Counted from the first letter of the stretch, positions 16,366 to 25,363 are shown. The stretch is 64,000 bases of DNA from Candidatus Woesearchaeota archaeon (GCA_020637435.1 JACJVW010000001.1:186001-250000), one strand, 5' to 3'. The notes: generated by a model not told the origin, from the sequence alone. Translations and numbers: made by a program.

Positions 16366-17226
16366 ATGAAGTGGGGAGTATACGGTGCAATCTTTGTTAT
16401 GCTTAGCGCATTCACTTACGCAGCATGCCAATATAATGCTACTGAAACCTACATTGCAGGAGAGCGTGAGATACTAACAGGACCTGATGGAAAGGAAGTG
16501 CTGCCGCTTACGACCGTTTTCAACAGTACACAAAACGACGGCTACAAAGAAGATGTCCAGGTAATCAATCCTAATCCTTTCGCCATCAAAGCGGTGCTCT
16601 CCTCAGTTGTTGAGGTGCGCGACGACCCAAGATGCGATGCCGAACCAGCTCTGAAAGTTATCGATATTGAAGTAGGTCCAAATGGCATGACCAAGATTCC
16701 AGTACGAAGAACCACAGGCAGCATATTCTGTAAAGCCTTCAGATTCACCGAACCCTTCAACCTGACCATTAAACAGGACAGTAATATCAAACTGGAGCTG
16801 GTCGATATCGAAGAGACAAGAATCGTGTGCTCTGGCAAGGACGACGGCGCATCGTGCGAACTCGCAGGTGAATGCGGCGGTGGATTTTGCATCCGAAACG
16901 TATGCACAACATCTGAAAACTGCTACAATAACAACTGCGATTGCGCAGCAGATGAACTACAGTGCTTACAGAAGAGTTGCGTCAAACGCGAAGCAATTCC
17001 CATAGGCCAGGCACCAACCTGCGGCATGGACCACGAATGCGTCTCAAATTACGTCGATTCCATGACTGGACTTTGCGCACCCATCCCAAGCGCAATGACC
17101 GAAGGAGGCATCGTTGAAAAGTTTGCGCAACAGATAGTGCACAAAGACAATCGTCCATGGTTGCTCTTAGTCCTTCTTCTTGCCATTATCGCTATCGCAG
17201 TAACGTTTAGGATGCAGCGCAGATGA
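16366..17226 (+). CDS. Exported Cys-rich protein with C-terminal membrane anchor
   Basis: 286 residues: signal peptide (hydrophobic 5-18, cut near TYA-A), a beta-rich domain with paired cysteines and NxS/T sites, then a dense Cys-rich module (about 14 Cys from CSGKDDGASCELAG to MTGLCAP), and a C-terminal transmembrane helix ending FRMQRR. The same plan is seen in 4970-5644. The family is not recognised. It is probably anchored on the outer face of the cytoplasmic membrane and held together by disulfides; dsbB lies 2 kb upstream. It overlaps the next gene as ATGA. Confidence 0.75.
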   Translation: MKWGVYGAIFVMLSAFTYAACQYNATETYIAGEREILTGPDGKEVLPLTTVFNSTQNDGYKEDVQVINPNPFAIKAVLSSVVEVRDDPRCDAEPALKVIDIEVGPNGMTKIPVRRTTGSIFCKAFRFTEPFNLTIKQDSNIKLELVDIEETRIVCSGKDDGASCELAGECGGGFCIRNVCTTSENCYNNNCDCAADELQCLQKSCVKREAIPIGQAPTCGMDHECVSNYVDSMTGLCAPIPSAMTEGGIVEKFAQQIVHKDNRPWLLLVLLLAIIAIAVTFRMQRR

Positions 17227-17558
17227 GACGAAAAGTCTACGGCGAAAACAAGCTAGATACTTGCCAGTTCTGCGACAAAACAGCTACCGTACAGAATGCT
17301 CAGGGTGTACCTACCTGTATTACACACACTCAGAAATTGCTTGATGACAAAAAATGCGTCTGCGGAGAATGGATGCCAGTAAAAACTGGCAAATGGGGTG
17401 CGTTCTTTCTATGTCCTACCTGTGGCCCTACATCAATAAAGAAAGCAGAATCCATGGACAACAAAGGCTACAAGCTGAATAAAAGTTTCCGTGAGAAACA
17501 AACTCCAAAAAAAGAGAAAGTCTATACCCTTGATGAGCTCGAGCGACTTTGGGATTAA
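17223..17558 (+). CDS. Zinc-binding protein of unknown function
   Basis: A 111-residue protein with Cys pairs CQFC, CITH, KCVCG and LCPTCG, suggesting two zinc sites; the second resembles the topoisomerase-type zinc finger (TGKWGAFFLCPTCG). A basic, probably disordered C-terminus follows, ending in an acidic helix. It overlaps the upstream exported-protein gene by 4 nt and the convergent gene by 4 nt. A nucleic-acid role is likely from the zinc ribbon but is not proven. Confidence 0.75.
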   Translation: MRRKVYGENKLDTCQFCDKTATVQNAQGVPTCITHTQKLLDDKKCVCGEWMPVKTGKWGAFFLCPTCGPTSIKKAESMDNKGYKLNKSFREKQTPKKEKVYTLDELERLWD

Positions 17559-17749
17559 AGTTTGGGTAGTGTGCCAGGAGGATTATAGACGGTCCGCGGA
17601 TATCCAAAATACCACTTCATTTCATGGTCATATCGCAGAGCTCCTGCAGCTTGTTGTTGTTTCTGGATCTCGGCAAGCTGAAGCTTCAGTTGCTGTTGTT
17701 CTTCAAAGAGTCTGTAGTGCTGGGTTACCATGTCATCGACGCTGCTCAT
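17555..17749 (-). CDS. Small Gln-rich coiled-coil protein
   Basis: A 64-residue protein whose first half is a Gln/Leu-rich helix (LFEEQQQLKLQLAEIQKQQQ), ending in an aromatic/proline segment (YFGYPRTVYNPPG). There is no known family. An AT-rich TATA-like element (TTTTTAATAAGG, minus strand, near 17770-17780) lies about 27 nt upstream of the ATG, which favours a real gene over the opposing plus-strand frame. Confidence 0.55.
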   Translation of the reverse strand: MSSVDDMVTQHYRLFEEQQQLKLQLAEIQKQQQAAGALRYDHEMKWYFGYPRTVYNPPGTLPKL

Positions 17750-17780
17750 GCTCAGTTGCGAAAAAGTACCTTATTAAAAA

Positions 17781-18149
17781 CTAATCGCATTTTTTACACA
17801 CGCCGCGCACTTCAATCTGAAAACTTGTGATTGTGCCTGGGATTTTATCCTTCAGAAAATCAAGGGAATTCACATCAAAGTGGATAATTTCCCCCGTCTC
17901 CTCGCAGATGAAATGGCAATGGCTCTTCTTGGTTGTAGAATACAGCTGCCGATTATCGCAATCATACGAATAAAGCTTGCCAGCCTCTCGCAAATCCTTT
18001 AGAAATCTGTAGACTGTGGCAAGACCAATAGTTGCATCATGTTCATGAACTCTTCCAAAAAGGTCATGAGCAGAGAAAAAACCAGAAAATGTTCGCATCT
18101 GCTTATCAATAAGCAGTTTCTGATTTGTCTTGCGTGAATTTCTCGGCAT
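17781..18149 (-). CDS. Fur-family metal-dependent transcription regulator
   Basis: 122 residues from the ATG at 18149: a winged helix with ATVYRFLKDLREAGKL (recognition helix of Fur proteins), then the metal-sensing domain with SHCHFICEETGEIIHF and a C-terminal CKKC. An ATG seven codons upstream (18170) would place the Fur-box-like palindrome inside the coding region, so the downstream start is preferred. It is divergent from a ZIP transporter across a shared promoter, so it probably senses zinc (Zur-like) or iron/manganese and controls that transporter and itself (inference). Confidence 0.9.
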   Translation of the reverse strand: MPRNSRKTNQKLLIDKQMRTFSGFFSAHDLFGRVHEHDATIGLATVYRFLKDLREAGKLYSYDCDNRQLYSTTKKSHCHFICEETGEIIHFDVNSLDFLKDKIPGTITSFQIEVRGVCKKCD

Positions 18150-18155
18150 CTTATT

Positions 18156-18174
18156 GAGAATGAGAATCATTAAT
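18156..18174. promoter_or_regulatory. Fur-box-like operator
   Basis: GAGAATGAGAATCATTAAT matches the classical bacterial Fur box (GATAATGATAATCATTATC) at 15 of 19 positions by eye. It lies between the fur-like start (18149) and the TATA box of the ZIP gene, where a bound repressor could block both promoters. Confidence 0.7.
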
Positions 18175-18185
18175 ACTTATAAATA
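18175..18185 (+). promoter_or_regulatory. TATA box of the ZIP transporter gene
   Basis: ACTTATAAATA is centred 26 nt before the ZIP ATG at 18206. Its other strand (TTTATAAG) is 30 nt from the fur-like ATG at 18149, so it may serve both genes. Confidence 0.6.
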
Positions 18186-18205
18186 CCTTTGTATTCTACA
18201 AGAGT

Positions 18206-19042
18206 ATGGAGATTATCTATACCATTGTCAGCGTCATAATTGTATCACTCGTATCTGTCATATTTGCGCTGCCATTCTTCCTCCATCAGAAAATTGATAG
18301 AAGAATTCTGGTATTCCTGCTTAGTATTTCAGTGGGTGTGCTACTCAGTACGGTCTTTGTTGACCTGCTCCCTGAAGCATACGAAATGAGTTTAGAGCAC
18401 GAACATCTCCAGGAGTTGGAAATCCCACAAGATGAAACGGTGGATGAAGACCACGAAACTCACTTTAGTTTTCTACCCTTTTACATTCTAGCTGGTTTCC
18501 TACTCATGTTCATACTGGAAAAACTAGTGCATTTCCATCATGACCATATGAAAGTAAAAGGTGACCCCGGTCATGGTCACGCTTATAGCATAGCGCCTAT
18601 GAATCTTATTGGTGACGGAGTCCATAATTTCCTTGACGGTCTGGTAATTGCTGGAGCTTATATGGTAGACATCAGTGTGGGCATCGCCGCGACAATTTCA
18701 GTCATATTCCATGAAATACCCCAGGAACTTGCAGATTTTGGAGTACTCCTGTACTCAGGTATGAACAAGATAAAAGCACTGCTCTTTAACCTGCTCTCCT
18801 CATTGACCGCAATAGCAGGTGCAATTGTTGGTATTGTGCTTTCCAATAATATGGAGGGGTTCAGTATGTTCATTATACCCTTCGCGGCAGGAAATTTCCT
18901 GTACATTGCCGCAGCAAATCTCATACCCCAATTACATAGGCATGAAAACATTAAAGATAGCCTATTGCATGTAGTGGCAATAATTATAGGAATCGGCATC
19001 ATTGTGCTCGTCCACACCATTTCTGGCCATACTCACGCATAA
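18206..19042 (+). CDS. ZIP family divalent metal transporter
   Basis: 278-residue membrane protein that imports zinc or related divalent metals. It has eight hydrophobic segments and a His/Asp/Glu-rich cytoplasmic loop (EHEHLQELE ... HFHHDHMK). The two signature helices are GDGVHNFLDGLVIAG (TM4, around residue 140) and FHEIPQELADFG (TM5, around residue 169), whose His and acidic residues form the transport site. Expression is probably controlled by the divergent Fur-type regulator through the palindrome at 18156-18174. Confidence 0.93.
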   Translation: MEIIYTIVSVIIVSLVSVIFALPFFLHQKIDRRILVFLLSISVGVLLSTVFVDLLPEAYEMSLEHEHLQELEIPQDETVDEDHETHFSFLPFYILAGFLLMFILEKLVHFHHDHMKVKGDPGHGHAYSIAPMNLIGDGVHNFLDGLVIAGAYMVDISVGIAATISVIFHEIPQELADFGVLLYSGMNKIKALLFNLLSSLTAIAGAIVGIVLSNNMEGFSMFIIPFAAGNFLYIAAANLIPQLHRHENIKDSLLHVVAIIIGIGIIVLVHTISGHTHA

Positions 19043-19077
19043 ACAGGTTTAAATAGAGATACTTTTGCCACTCGCTC

Positions 19078-19971
19078 ATGATCATCTGGATACTGGACAA
19101 GCAGGAATCTGAATCTGAATACTCTACACAAAAGCTCATGGTCACAGGTAAAGAACGGGGCCACGAGGTGCGATTCGTCTATCCGGAACAGTGCGAACTC
19201 ATCCTTGAAGACAAAGATTTCTCATTGTATTTTGAAGGCAAGAAGACCATGTTGCCAAATGTGGTGATTAGCAGGATGGGTTCATCCTCGACATATTTCT
19301 CGCTTTCACTTCTCGAACAGCTACAGCAGCTCGGAGTAAGGGTCCTTAATACGCCCCAAGGAATCTCCCGCAGCATGGATAAATTTAGAACACTCCAAAT
19401 ACTTGCTTCAAAAAGTATCCCTATTCCAAAAACTTTGCTTGCAAAATTCCCCATCGACCATAAACTAGTCGAACAGCAGTTTGGTTTTCCGGTCATCGTC
19501 AAATGCCTTCAGGGGTCAAAGGGCAAAGGCGTCTCTATATGCAAGACAAGACATGAGTTCATCGATACGATGGATTTCCTCGAAGCTTCAAAATCACCTT
19601 CCGTCCAATTTCTCATCCAGGAATTCATCTCATCAAGCAAAGGAAGGGATCTACGTGCAATCGTCATAGGAAGCCGCGTCATAGGAGTCATGCTTCGCCA
19701 GGCAAGCAAAGGCAACTTCAAAGCAAATGTAGCCAGAGGCGCGAAGACGCTGGTGTATGAGAAAGACGCGGCTATCGATTGGCTCTCCACCGAATGCACC
19801 AAGATCCTCAATCTTGATATCGCAGGGATAGACATCCTCTTTAGCCAGGATGAATATGTCATTTGTGAGATCAATTCTTCACCCGGATTCCAGGGTTTTG
19901 AGAAAGCTACAGGCATCGACGTAAGCCAGGCTATCTACGAGTTCGTTGAACTGCACAATTATTCTGCATAA
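19078..19971 (+). CDS. RimK-type ATP-grasp ligase
   Basis: 297 residues. Following an N-terminal pre-ATP-grasp domain, MDKFRTLQIL begins the ATP-grasp fold; FPVIVKCLQGSKGKGV is the ATP-binding loop, LIQEFI the hinge, and ICEINSSPGFQGFE the Mg-binding C-terminal motif, as in RimK (ribosomal S6 glutamylation) and the LysX/MptN ligases. Substrate and amino acid added cannot be told from motifs. It is a single gene. Confidence 0.87.
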   Translation: MIIWILDKQESESEYSTQKLMVTGKERGHEVRFVYPEQCELILEDKDFSLYFEGKKTMLPNVVISRMGSSSTYFSLSLLEQLQQLGVRVLNTPQGISRSMDKFRTLQILASKSIPIPKTLLAKFPIDHKLVEQQFGFPVIVKCLQGSKGKGVSICKTRHEFIDTMDFLEASKSPSVQFLIQEFISSSKGRDLRAIVIGSRVIGVMLRQASKGNFKANVARGAKTLVYEKDAAIDWLSTECTKILNLDIAGIDILFSQDEYVICEINSSPGFQGFEKATGIDVSQAIYEFVELHNYSA

Positions 19972-20003
19972 GATTTATATGTAGTCTTTTCCATTCTACG
20001 ATT

Positions 20004-20768
20004 ATGGAACTCATCTGGCTCATGCTCATAGCAAGCAACATCATACAGATACTGCTATTCATTCCTGCGTTCATTTTCAAAACAGATAAACTGACAGATT
20101 TGTCCTATAGCATGACCTTTATTCTACTATCGATAATTGCATTCGTTTTTTCTACCAAGACATTTGAACATCTAGTCATCATGGTCATGGTCATCCTGTG
20201 GGGATTGCGTCTCGGATACTATCTCTTTAACAGGATCATAAAGATGAAGATAGACCACAGGTTTGATGATTTTCGAGACAGCTTCTTCAAATTCCTGGGA
20301 TTTTGGGTAATCCAGGGAGTCACGGTTTGGGTTGTCCTCATTCCCCTTTTCCTATTTATGGCATTGCCAATCCCTGCATTGAATTGGTGGGGAATATACA
20401 TCTTCCTCATAGGCTTATGGATTGAAGCTATCGCAGACCAGCAGAAATTTAATTTCAAGAGCACAGGTCAAAAAGGGTTCATCCAATCCGGTCTATGGAA
20501 ATATTCAAGGCATCCAAATTACTTTGGCGAGATGCTGGTATGGGTAGGTGTCTATCTAAGCATCGCATCAGCTCTAAGTATCGGAGAAGCGGTCATCGGC
20601 CTCATAAGTCCCTTATTCATAATATCGTTGCTCCTCTTCTTTAGCGGCATCCCTCCTCTGGAAAGAAGTCACCTAAAGAAGTACGGAAAAGCATACAAAG
20701 AATACCAGCTTTCCACAAGTCTGCTGATTCCTATGCCAAAAAAGAAGCCAAATCACCTAAACAGGTAG
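20004..20768 (+). CDS. DUF1295 membrane protein (isoprenylcysteine methyltransferase-like fold)
   Basis: 254 residues with about six membrane helices and the family signature GLWKYSRHPNYFGEM, in which RHPNY belongs to the SAM/NADPH-binding fold shared with ICMT and sterol reductases. ADQQKFNFK precedes it, as in other DUF1295 proteins. In bacteria such genes often neighbour CFA-synthase homologues, and here a CFA-synthase homologue converges with it and overlaps by 16 nt. A lipid-modifying role is likely (inference). TATA GATTTATATG lies about 28 nt upstream. Confidence 0.88.
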   Translation: MELIWLMLIASNIIQILLFIPAFIFKTDKLTDLSYSMTFILLSIIAFVFSTKTFEHLVIMVMVILWGLRLGYYLFNRIIKMKIDHRFDDFRDSFFKFLGFWVIQGVTVWVVLIPLFLFMALPIPALNWWGIYIFLIGLWIEAIADQQKFNFKSTGQKGFIQSGLWKYSRHPNYFGEMLVWVGVYLSIASALSIGEAVIGLISPLFIISLLLFFSGIPPLERSHLKKYGKAYKEYQLSTSLLIPMPKKKPNHLNR

Positions 20769-21712
20769 TGATACACTTGCCACTCCTTACCCTGATCATA
20801 TCCGAATAATTCTGAGACAGCAATAAAGAAGACACGCCAGTTATTGAACCACAAAACAGAATCCTTTCCATAGACCTCCTTGAAAAGCTCAAGAACCTTG
20901 TCCCTATTCGCATCCAGGCGTGCAAGCCAGGCGTCAGACGTATCCCTATAATGTTTCCCGTTGACAGTCCAAAGTTTCTCCAACACAAAGTCCTCAGCCA
21001 TAGTAGGGAGCAGCTTCTTTGAGGGCATTGTTCCGCCGGTAAAGAAATTCCGGGTCATCCAGCCTTCTTCGTACAGCATCGCGTGGCTATGATGTCCAAA
21101 TACATGGATGAACATCTTCCCGGCGCAAAGTGGCCGAAGCCATCTGAACAGTTCTCCATAATTTCTCATATGCTCAAACATCTCGATAGAGACGATCCGA
21201 TCAAACGTACCCCCAACTGAAAGTTCGTTTACATCCTGGGTCAGAACCTCTACATTCGGCAGTCCATAGCTCATAATGTGCTCACGTTGGGAGTTAGAAT
21301 TTGACACTGCTGTTATTTTACTTGCAGGATAATGCTCCGCCATATACTTAGTAAGTGAACCCCATCCGCAACCAAGCTCCAAAATCCGTTGCCCATCCTC
21401 AAGCTCTGCCCGCTCACACGTCATACGCAACATTTCTTCCTCAGCATCAGCTAAAGTCATACCATTTCGAAAATAGCAACAGCTATACTTGTATCTTGGG
21501 CCAAGCACAAGTTCAAAAAATCTTGCTGGAACCTCGTAGTGCTGCTCATTCGCTTTTGCTGTATGCGTGGCGACAGCGCTTAAACGAAGCTCCTTGAGGA
21601 GAGATGCCTGCGAAACATCCTTTGCATGAGCTAGCATTCGCCCGCACATATACCTTGAACCGACTCGCAATAAAGGATCCGGAAGTACTCCTGAGGCTAA
21701 TAACCAATCCAT
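20753..21712 (-). CDS. Cyclopropane-fatty-acyl-phospholipid synthase family methyltransferase
   Basis: 319-residue SAM-dependent methyltransferase. LELGCGWGSLTKYMAEHYP is the glycine-rich SAM-binding motif; QHYEVPARFFELVLGPRYKYSCCYF is the CFA-synthase N-terminal signature; FDRIVSIEMFEHM supplies the conserved acidic/His residues, and FIHVFGHH follows. The family transfers methylene or methyl to unsaturated chains. Archaeal core lipids are isoprenoid, so the substrate may be an unsaturated isoprenoid or a host-derived lipid (inference). TATA CCTATAAATC (21734-21743) is 26 nt upstream. Confidence 0.9.
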   Translation of the reverse strand: MDWLLASGVLPDPLLRVGSRYMCGRMLAHAKDVSQASLLKELRLSAVATHTAKANEQHYEVPARFFELVLGPRYKYSCCYFRNGMTLADAEEEMLRMTCERAELEDGQRILELGCGWGSLTKYMAEHYPASKITAVSNSNSQREHIMSYGLPNVEVLTQDVNELSVGGTFDRIVSIEMFEHMRNYGELFRWLRPLCAGKMFIHVFGHHSHAMLYEEGWMTRNFFTGGTMPSKKLLPTMAEDFVLEKLWTVNGKHYRDTSDAWLARLDANRDKVLELFKEVYGKDSVLWFNNWRVFFIAVSELFGYDQGKEWQVYHYLFR

Positions 21713-21768
21713 GTGGAGCAGAAATCCTAATTGATTTATAGGTCTTACGGGCTAGGTAAACTCCATAA

Positions 21769-21779
21769 GCTTTATAGAT
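21769..21779 (+). promoter_or_regulatory. TATA box of the RND exporter operon
   Basis: GCTTTATAGAT is centred 27 nt before the ATG at 21801; the next two genes overlap, so it probably drives all three. Confidence 0.55.
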
Positions 21780-21800
21780 GAAAAAACACTCTTCTGCCTG

Positions 21801-22985
21801 ATGAAAGCTATAGAATGGCTGCTGGAAAAACTGGCCAGAGCGCAGTACAGGTTTCCGGCAATAATCCTCATCATATTCACTATTTTCTCCATAATTATGG
21901 GCCTGGGACTTCCAAAAGTGCATCTTGAAAGCGATTTTGATGTGCTCATGCCACAGGATATTCCTATCGCACAGCTCAATCAACGTATCGACGACACTTT
22001 CGGCGGTCAAGACACCGTATTCGTTCTGCTCCAGCTTGACGATACGCTTGAGACAGACAGCTCTATCAAGGATATTCGTGACCCGCTCATAATGCAGTAT
22101 GTCATGCTGCTAGAGAATCGCATAAAAGAGCAGAGCATGGTCGAGAATGTGGCATCAGTCTCACCTGCCTTCAAAGATATGTTGCCTTGGCAGTGGACCC
22201 CTGATTTTGTAAGATTCAAGCTTGACCAGTACGCGGCTACCTCATCGTTCATTAGTGAAGATCTAAAAAAGACCATACTTATCGTCACGGCAGACATTGG
22301 AGGAGGCGACAAAGGTGTTCAAAACCTAAACGAACTCGTTGAAGAAGAGCTCAAAGCCATCTCTAAACCGCCGGGTGTTGACATCATCATCACAGGCACA
22401 CCGCAGATCCAGGCGACCGTCATCCAACTTCTCAAACGTGATTCAGTCTACACCCTGCTCATAGCTTCAGGTATCATCATCATCCTGCTCTGGATACTTC
22501 AGCGTTCATTCAAAAGAGCACTCGTCATCTACACACCCATCCTGCTAAGTATTCTCTGGACGCTTGGAGCAATGGGACATTTCGGCATCTCCCTCTCCAT
22601 TGTAACCGCCGGACTTGGAGCGATGATACTTGGACTCGGTGTAGAATATGGGGTATTCATACTTACCAGATACCGCGAAGAACGCCATAAGGGTGCTAAT
22701 CAGGAACAGGCATTACGAGCATCCGTTCCTGGTGTAGGCTCAGCTATTCTTGGCTCAGGTTCCACCACCATCATCGGATTTCTAGCGCTAACCCTTTCTG
22801 TCCTGCCGATGCTTGCTCTGCTTGGATTAAGCCTGGCAATTGGTATTTTCTTCTCCATCATAGCAGCAGTAGTTGTAGAACCGGTCATCATTATCTACAA
22901 AGAAAGGCTTGAACATTACTTTGCTAAACGACAAAAATTAGCGCTCAAACAAAAAGAAAAAGAGATGAGGGAGATGCCGCTATGA
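21801..22985 (+). CDS. RND/MMPL-family exporter, N-terminal half-protein
   Basis: 394 residues: one membrane helix, a large extracytoplasmic domain (FDVLMPQDIPIAQLNQRIDDTFGGQD onwards in shape), then five helices with the MMPL/RND features LGLGVEYGVFILTRYREE and a Gly/Ser-rich helix after it. It is half the usual RND length. The second half is the next gene, overlapping by 4 nt (ATGA), so the exporter is assembled from two chains. It probably exports lipids or other hydrophobic compounds (family knowledge). Confidence 0.87.
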   Translation: MKAIEWLLEKLARAQYRFPAIILIIFTIFSIIMGLGLPKVHLESDFDVLMPQDIPIAQLNQRIDDTFGGQDTVFVLLQLDDTLETDSSIKDIRDPLIMQYVMLLENRIKEQSMVENVASVSPAFKDMLPWQWTPDFVRFKLDQYAATSSFISEDLKKTILIVTADIGGGDKGVQNLNELVEEELKAISKPPGVDIIITGTPQIQATVIQLLKRDSVYTLLIASGIIIILLWILQRSFKRALVIYTPILLSILWTLGAMGHFGISLSIVTAGLGAMILGLGVEYGVFILTRYREERHKGANQEQALRASVPGVGSAILGSGSTTIIGFLALTLSVLPMLALLGLSLAIGIFFSIIAAVVVEPVIIIYKERLEHYFAKRQKLALKQKEKEMREMPL

Positions 22986-24100
22986 AATGGGTTGACCATT
23001 ACGCAAAAGCGGTGTCCAACCACCCATTTATCGTGCTCGTGCTTGTCGTAATTATCACGCTTGCCGCAAATCAGGCGTCCCAAAATGTTGGTACAAAATC
23101 AATGGACAACAAAGACATGATTCCTGATACCTATCCCGTCATCAATGCCTTTGGCGTCATTGAAGACACCTTTGGGGGTAGTGATTCCGTCATGATTGCA
23201 GTCGAAACATCCAGAGATATTCGCGACCCGGAAATTATACAGTACATCTACACACTCACTAAACTTTCAGAACGTGTTGATGATGTCCAGTCTGCAACCA
23301 GCGTAGGCACAATCCTCACGCAGATGAACAATGATACCGTGCCCTCTGACAGATACGTCATTCGTGACCTTATAGAAGAGAACCCAATACTAACCAGATA
23401 CATCTCAGACGATTTCGGCATGGCCATCATTCGCATTTCTCTTGAAGACCAGTATGACGCTAATGATATCGCAGTCGACCTACAAACACTCATAGGCGAC
23501 CTCCCTATCCCTAATGGACTTGAAGTCGCACCAGCTGGAGAAATTGTGATGGACCCAATAATTGAACAGGAAATCGGACCAGACATGCAGCGCACATCCC
23601 AGTTTTCCATGATAGGTATCATCATAGTACTCTTCCTGCTCTTCTTCTCAATAAGATATGCACTAACCCCGCTAGTCGTCATCGTACTTGGCATAGCTTG
23701 GGCATTCGGCTACTTCGGCCTGGTAGGTATTAACCTAAGCCCGCAGACCTCAGGAGCGATCTCCATGATTATGGGTATCGGCATAGACTTCGGCATCCAG
23801 ATAATTGCAAGGTTCCGCCAGGAGCTTCGTAATTTCAAACCAAAGGAAGCGATGCGCATAACCATGAACCAAGTATTCATACCTATGAGCACCACAACCA
23901 TAGCAGCCCTTATTGGATTCAAAGCCATGTCCATGGGAGAGCTAAGCGTACTGCAGGAGTTGGCCACCATCATGGGTTATGGTGTATTCTTCTGCTTCCT
24001 TGCAGCTATCACAGTCGTACCTGCAGTCGCCGTACTTGGCGACGAAATCAATACCAAAGTGAAACTTTGGTTCAATAAAACAATAAAGGTGAAATCATGA
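22982..24100 (+). CDS. RND/MMPL-family exporter, C-terminal half-protein
   Basis: 372 residues with the same plan as the preceding gene: one helix, an outside domain starting MDNKDMIPDTYPVINAF, then five helices including MGIGIDFGIQIIARFRQE, equivalent to the LGLGVEYGVFILTRYREE helix of its partner. The two halves are clearly homologous, as expected from the internal repeat of RND pumps. It overlaps both neighbours by 4 nt. Confidence 0.87.
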   Translation: MKWVDHYAKAVSNHPFIVLVLVVIITLAANQASQNVGTKSMDNKDMIPDTYPVINAFGVIEDTFGGSDSVMIAVETSRDIRDPEIIQYIYTLTKLSERVDDVQSATSVGTILTQMNNDTVPSDRYVIRDLIEENPILTRYISDDFGMAIIRISLEDQYDANDIAVDLQTLIGDLPIPNGLEVAPAGEIVMDPIIEQEIGPDMQRTSQFSMIGIIIVLFLLFFSIRYALTPLVVIVLGIAWAFGYFGLVGINLSPQTSGAISMIMGIGIDFGIQIIARFRQELRNFKPKEAMRITMNQVFIPMSTTTIAALIGFKAMSMGELSVLQELATIMGYGVFFCFLAAITVVPAVAVLGDEINTKVKLWFNKTIKVKS

Positions 24101-25332
24101 ATAAAGGACTAATGGTAACTCTACTTATCGGACTAATGGTTGCTACCACTGTTTCGGCTGCCGATTTTTCACAGCTGAGGATCAACCTTCTTAATCAGGA
24201 CCCGGACCCCGCGAAACAGGGGGAATACCTTGAACTTAGGTTTAAGGTAGAGAAACTCGGAAATGACAAGATAGAAGATGTGACCTTTGAATTGGATACA
24301 GAATATCCCTTCTCTTTTGATGGCACAGACCAACCTATAAAAAAACTTGGAAGTTGGATAGGCTACTCTGATAATGAGGAATTCTACACCCTCTACTACA
24401 AAATCCGCTTAGCTGATGATGCACTTGAAGGCACCTATGATATTCCTCTCCACGTGTCTCACAAAAACCTTCCCGAACAGACCCAGGAGTTCGCTATTCG
24501 TGTTGATGAAAAGAAAGAATCCTCCTTTGTAGTTGGGAATATGCAGACCTCTCCAAGAAAACTAGTAGCTGATACAGATGAAGCCCAGCTCGAGATTGAT
24601 ATAGAAAACATAGGTGACGAGAACGCTGAACACATGCAAGTCACTCTAAATCTGCCGGAAGGAATTGAAGCATCTTATTCCTATGCAGACCGGGAGAATC
24701 TGGGAACCGTCGAGGCTGGTGCGAGTAAGACAGCAACCTTCTACATCGATATTCCAGAAGACATCGAAGCCGGTGCCTATGATGCGTCACTCACATTAAA
24801 ATTCAAAGAAGCAGATGATGATGACAATGTGTACTTGACTAAAGTGATACCTATCCAGATTCCCATCAAAGACCGACCTAAGCTCGAACTGGTCAGTTAC
24901 GAAGTACAGCCGCAAAAACTAGAGCCTGGACAGATAGGTAAAATCATGCTGAAGCTCGCCAATGTTGGCGGCAAAGAAGCAGAGTCTGTCTCCGTTAAGG
25001 CCTTCAAAGACAGTACCCAACCATTTGACTATGAAGAGAAATCAGATTTTGTAGGCAACCTGGATGCAGGAGAGGAAGGCGAAGCAGTCATTGTCTTTGA
25101 AGTTGAGCCTGAAGCTAACGCAAAAGAATACCAACTTGACCTTGAGATGCGAACCGTTTATGAAAACGAAGTGCTCATCTTCAAAGACGATATCATAGTG
25201 CAGGTTGTCGAAGCGGAGAAGAACGACAGCGTGCCGCAGGCGTCTATAGGCATAGGCATCGTTGTAGCCATTGTCGTGGTAGGTCTGATTGCTTTTTTCA
25301 CCCTTAAAGGCAGTAAGAAGAAGAAAAAATAA
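24097..25332 (+). CDS. Surface protein with NEW3/CARDB-like domains, RND operon partner
   Basis: 411 residues: signal peptide (residues 4-21, cut after VSA), three or more Ig-like beta domains with the repeated phrase 'LANVGGKEAESVSVKA' type (archaeal COG1361-like), and a C-terminal transmembrane helix followed by GSKKKKK. Such proteins accompany archaeal RND exporters and may act as the extracytoplasmic adaptor. It is translationally coupled to the pump genes (ATGA) and ends at a hairpin terminator. Confidence 0.83.
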   Translation: MNKGLMVTLLIGLMVATTVSAADFSQLRINLLNQDPDPAKQGEYLELRFKVEKLGNDKIEDVTFELDTEYPFSFDGTDQPIKKLGSWIGYSDNEEFYTLYYKIRLADDALEGTYDIPLHVSHKNLPEQTQEFAIRVDEKKESSFVVGNMQTSPRKLVADTDEAQLEIDIENIGDENAEHMQVTLNLPEGIEASYSYADRENLGTVEAGASKTATFYIDIPEDIEAGAYDASLTLKFKEADDDDNVYLTKVIPIQIPIKDRPKLELVSYEVQPQKLEPGQIGKIMLKLANVGGKEAESVSVKAFKDSTQPFDYEEKSDFVGNLDAGEEGEAVIVFEVEPEANAKEYQLDLEMRTVYENEVLIFKDDIIVQVVEAEKNDSVPQASIGIGIVVAIVVVGLIAFFTLKGSKKKKK

Positions 25333-25341
25333 ATTTTTCTT

Positions 25342-25363
25342 GGACAAAGATGTCCGTTATTTT
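25342..25363 (+). terminator. Hairpin plus T-run terminator of the RND operon
   Basis: GGACA (25342-25346) pairs with TGTCC (25351-25355), followed by TTATTTTT. It lies between the convergent RND operon and the PurD-like gene. Confidence 0.5.
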
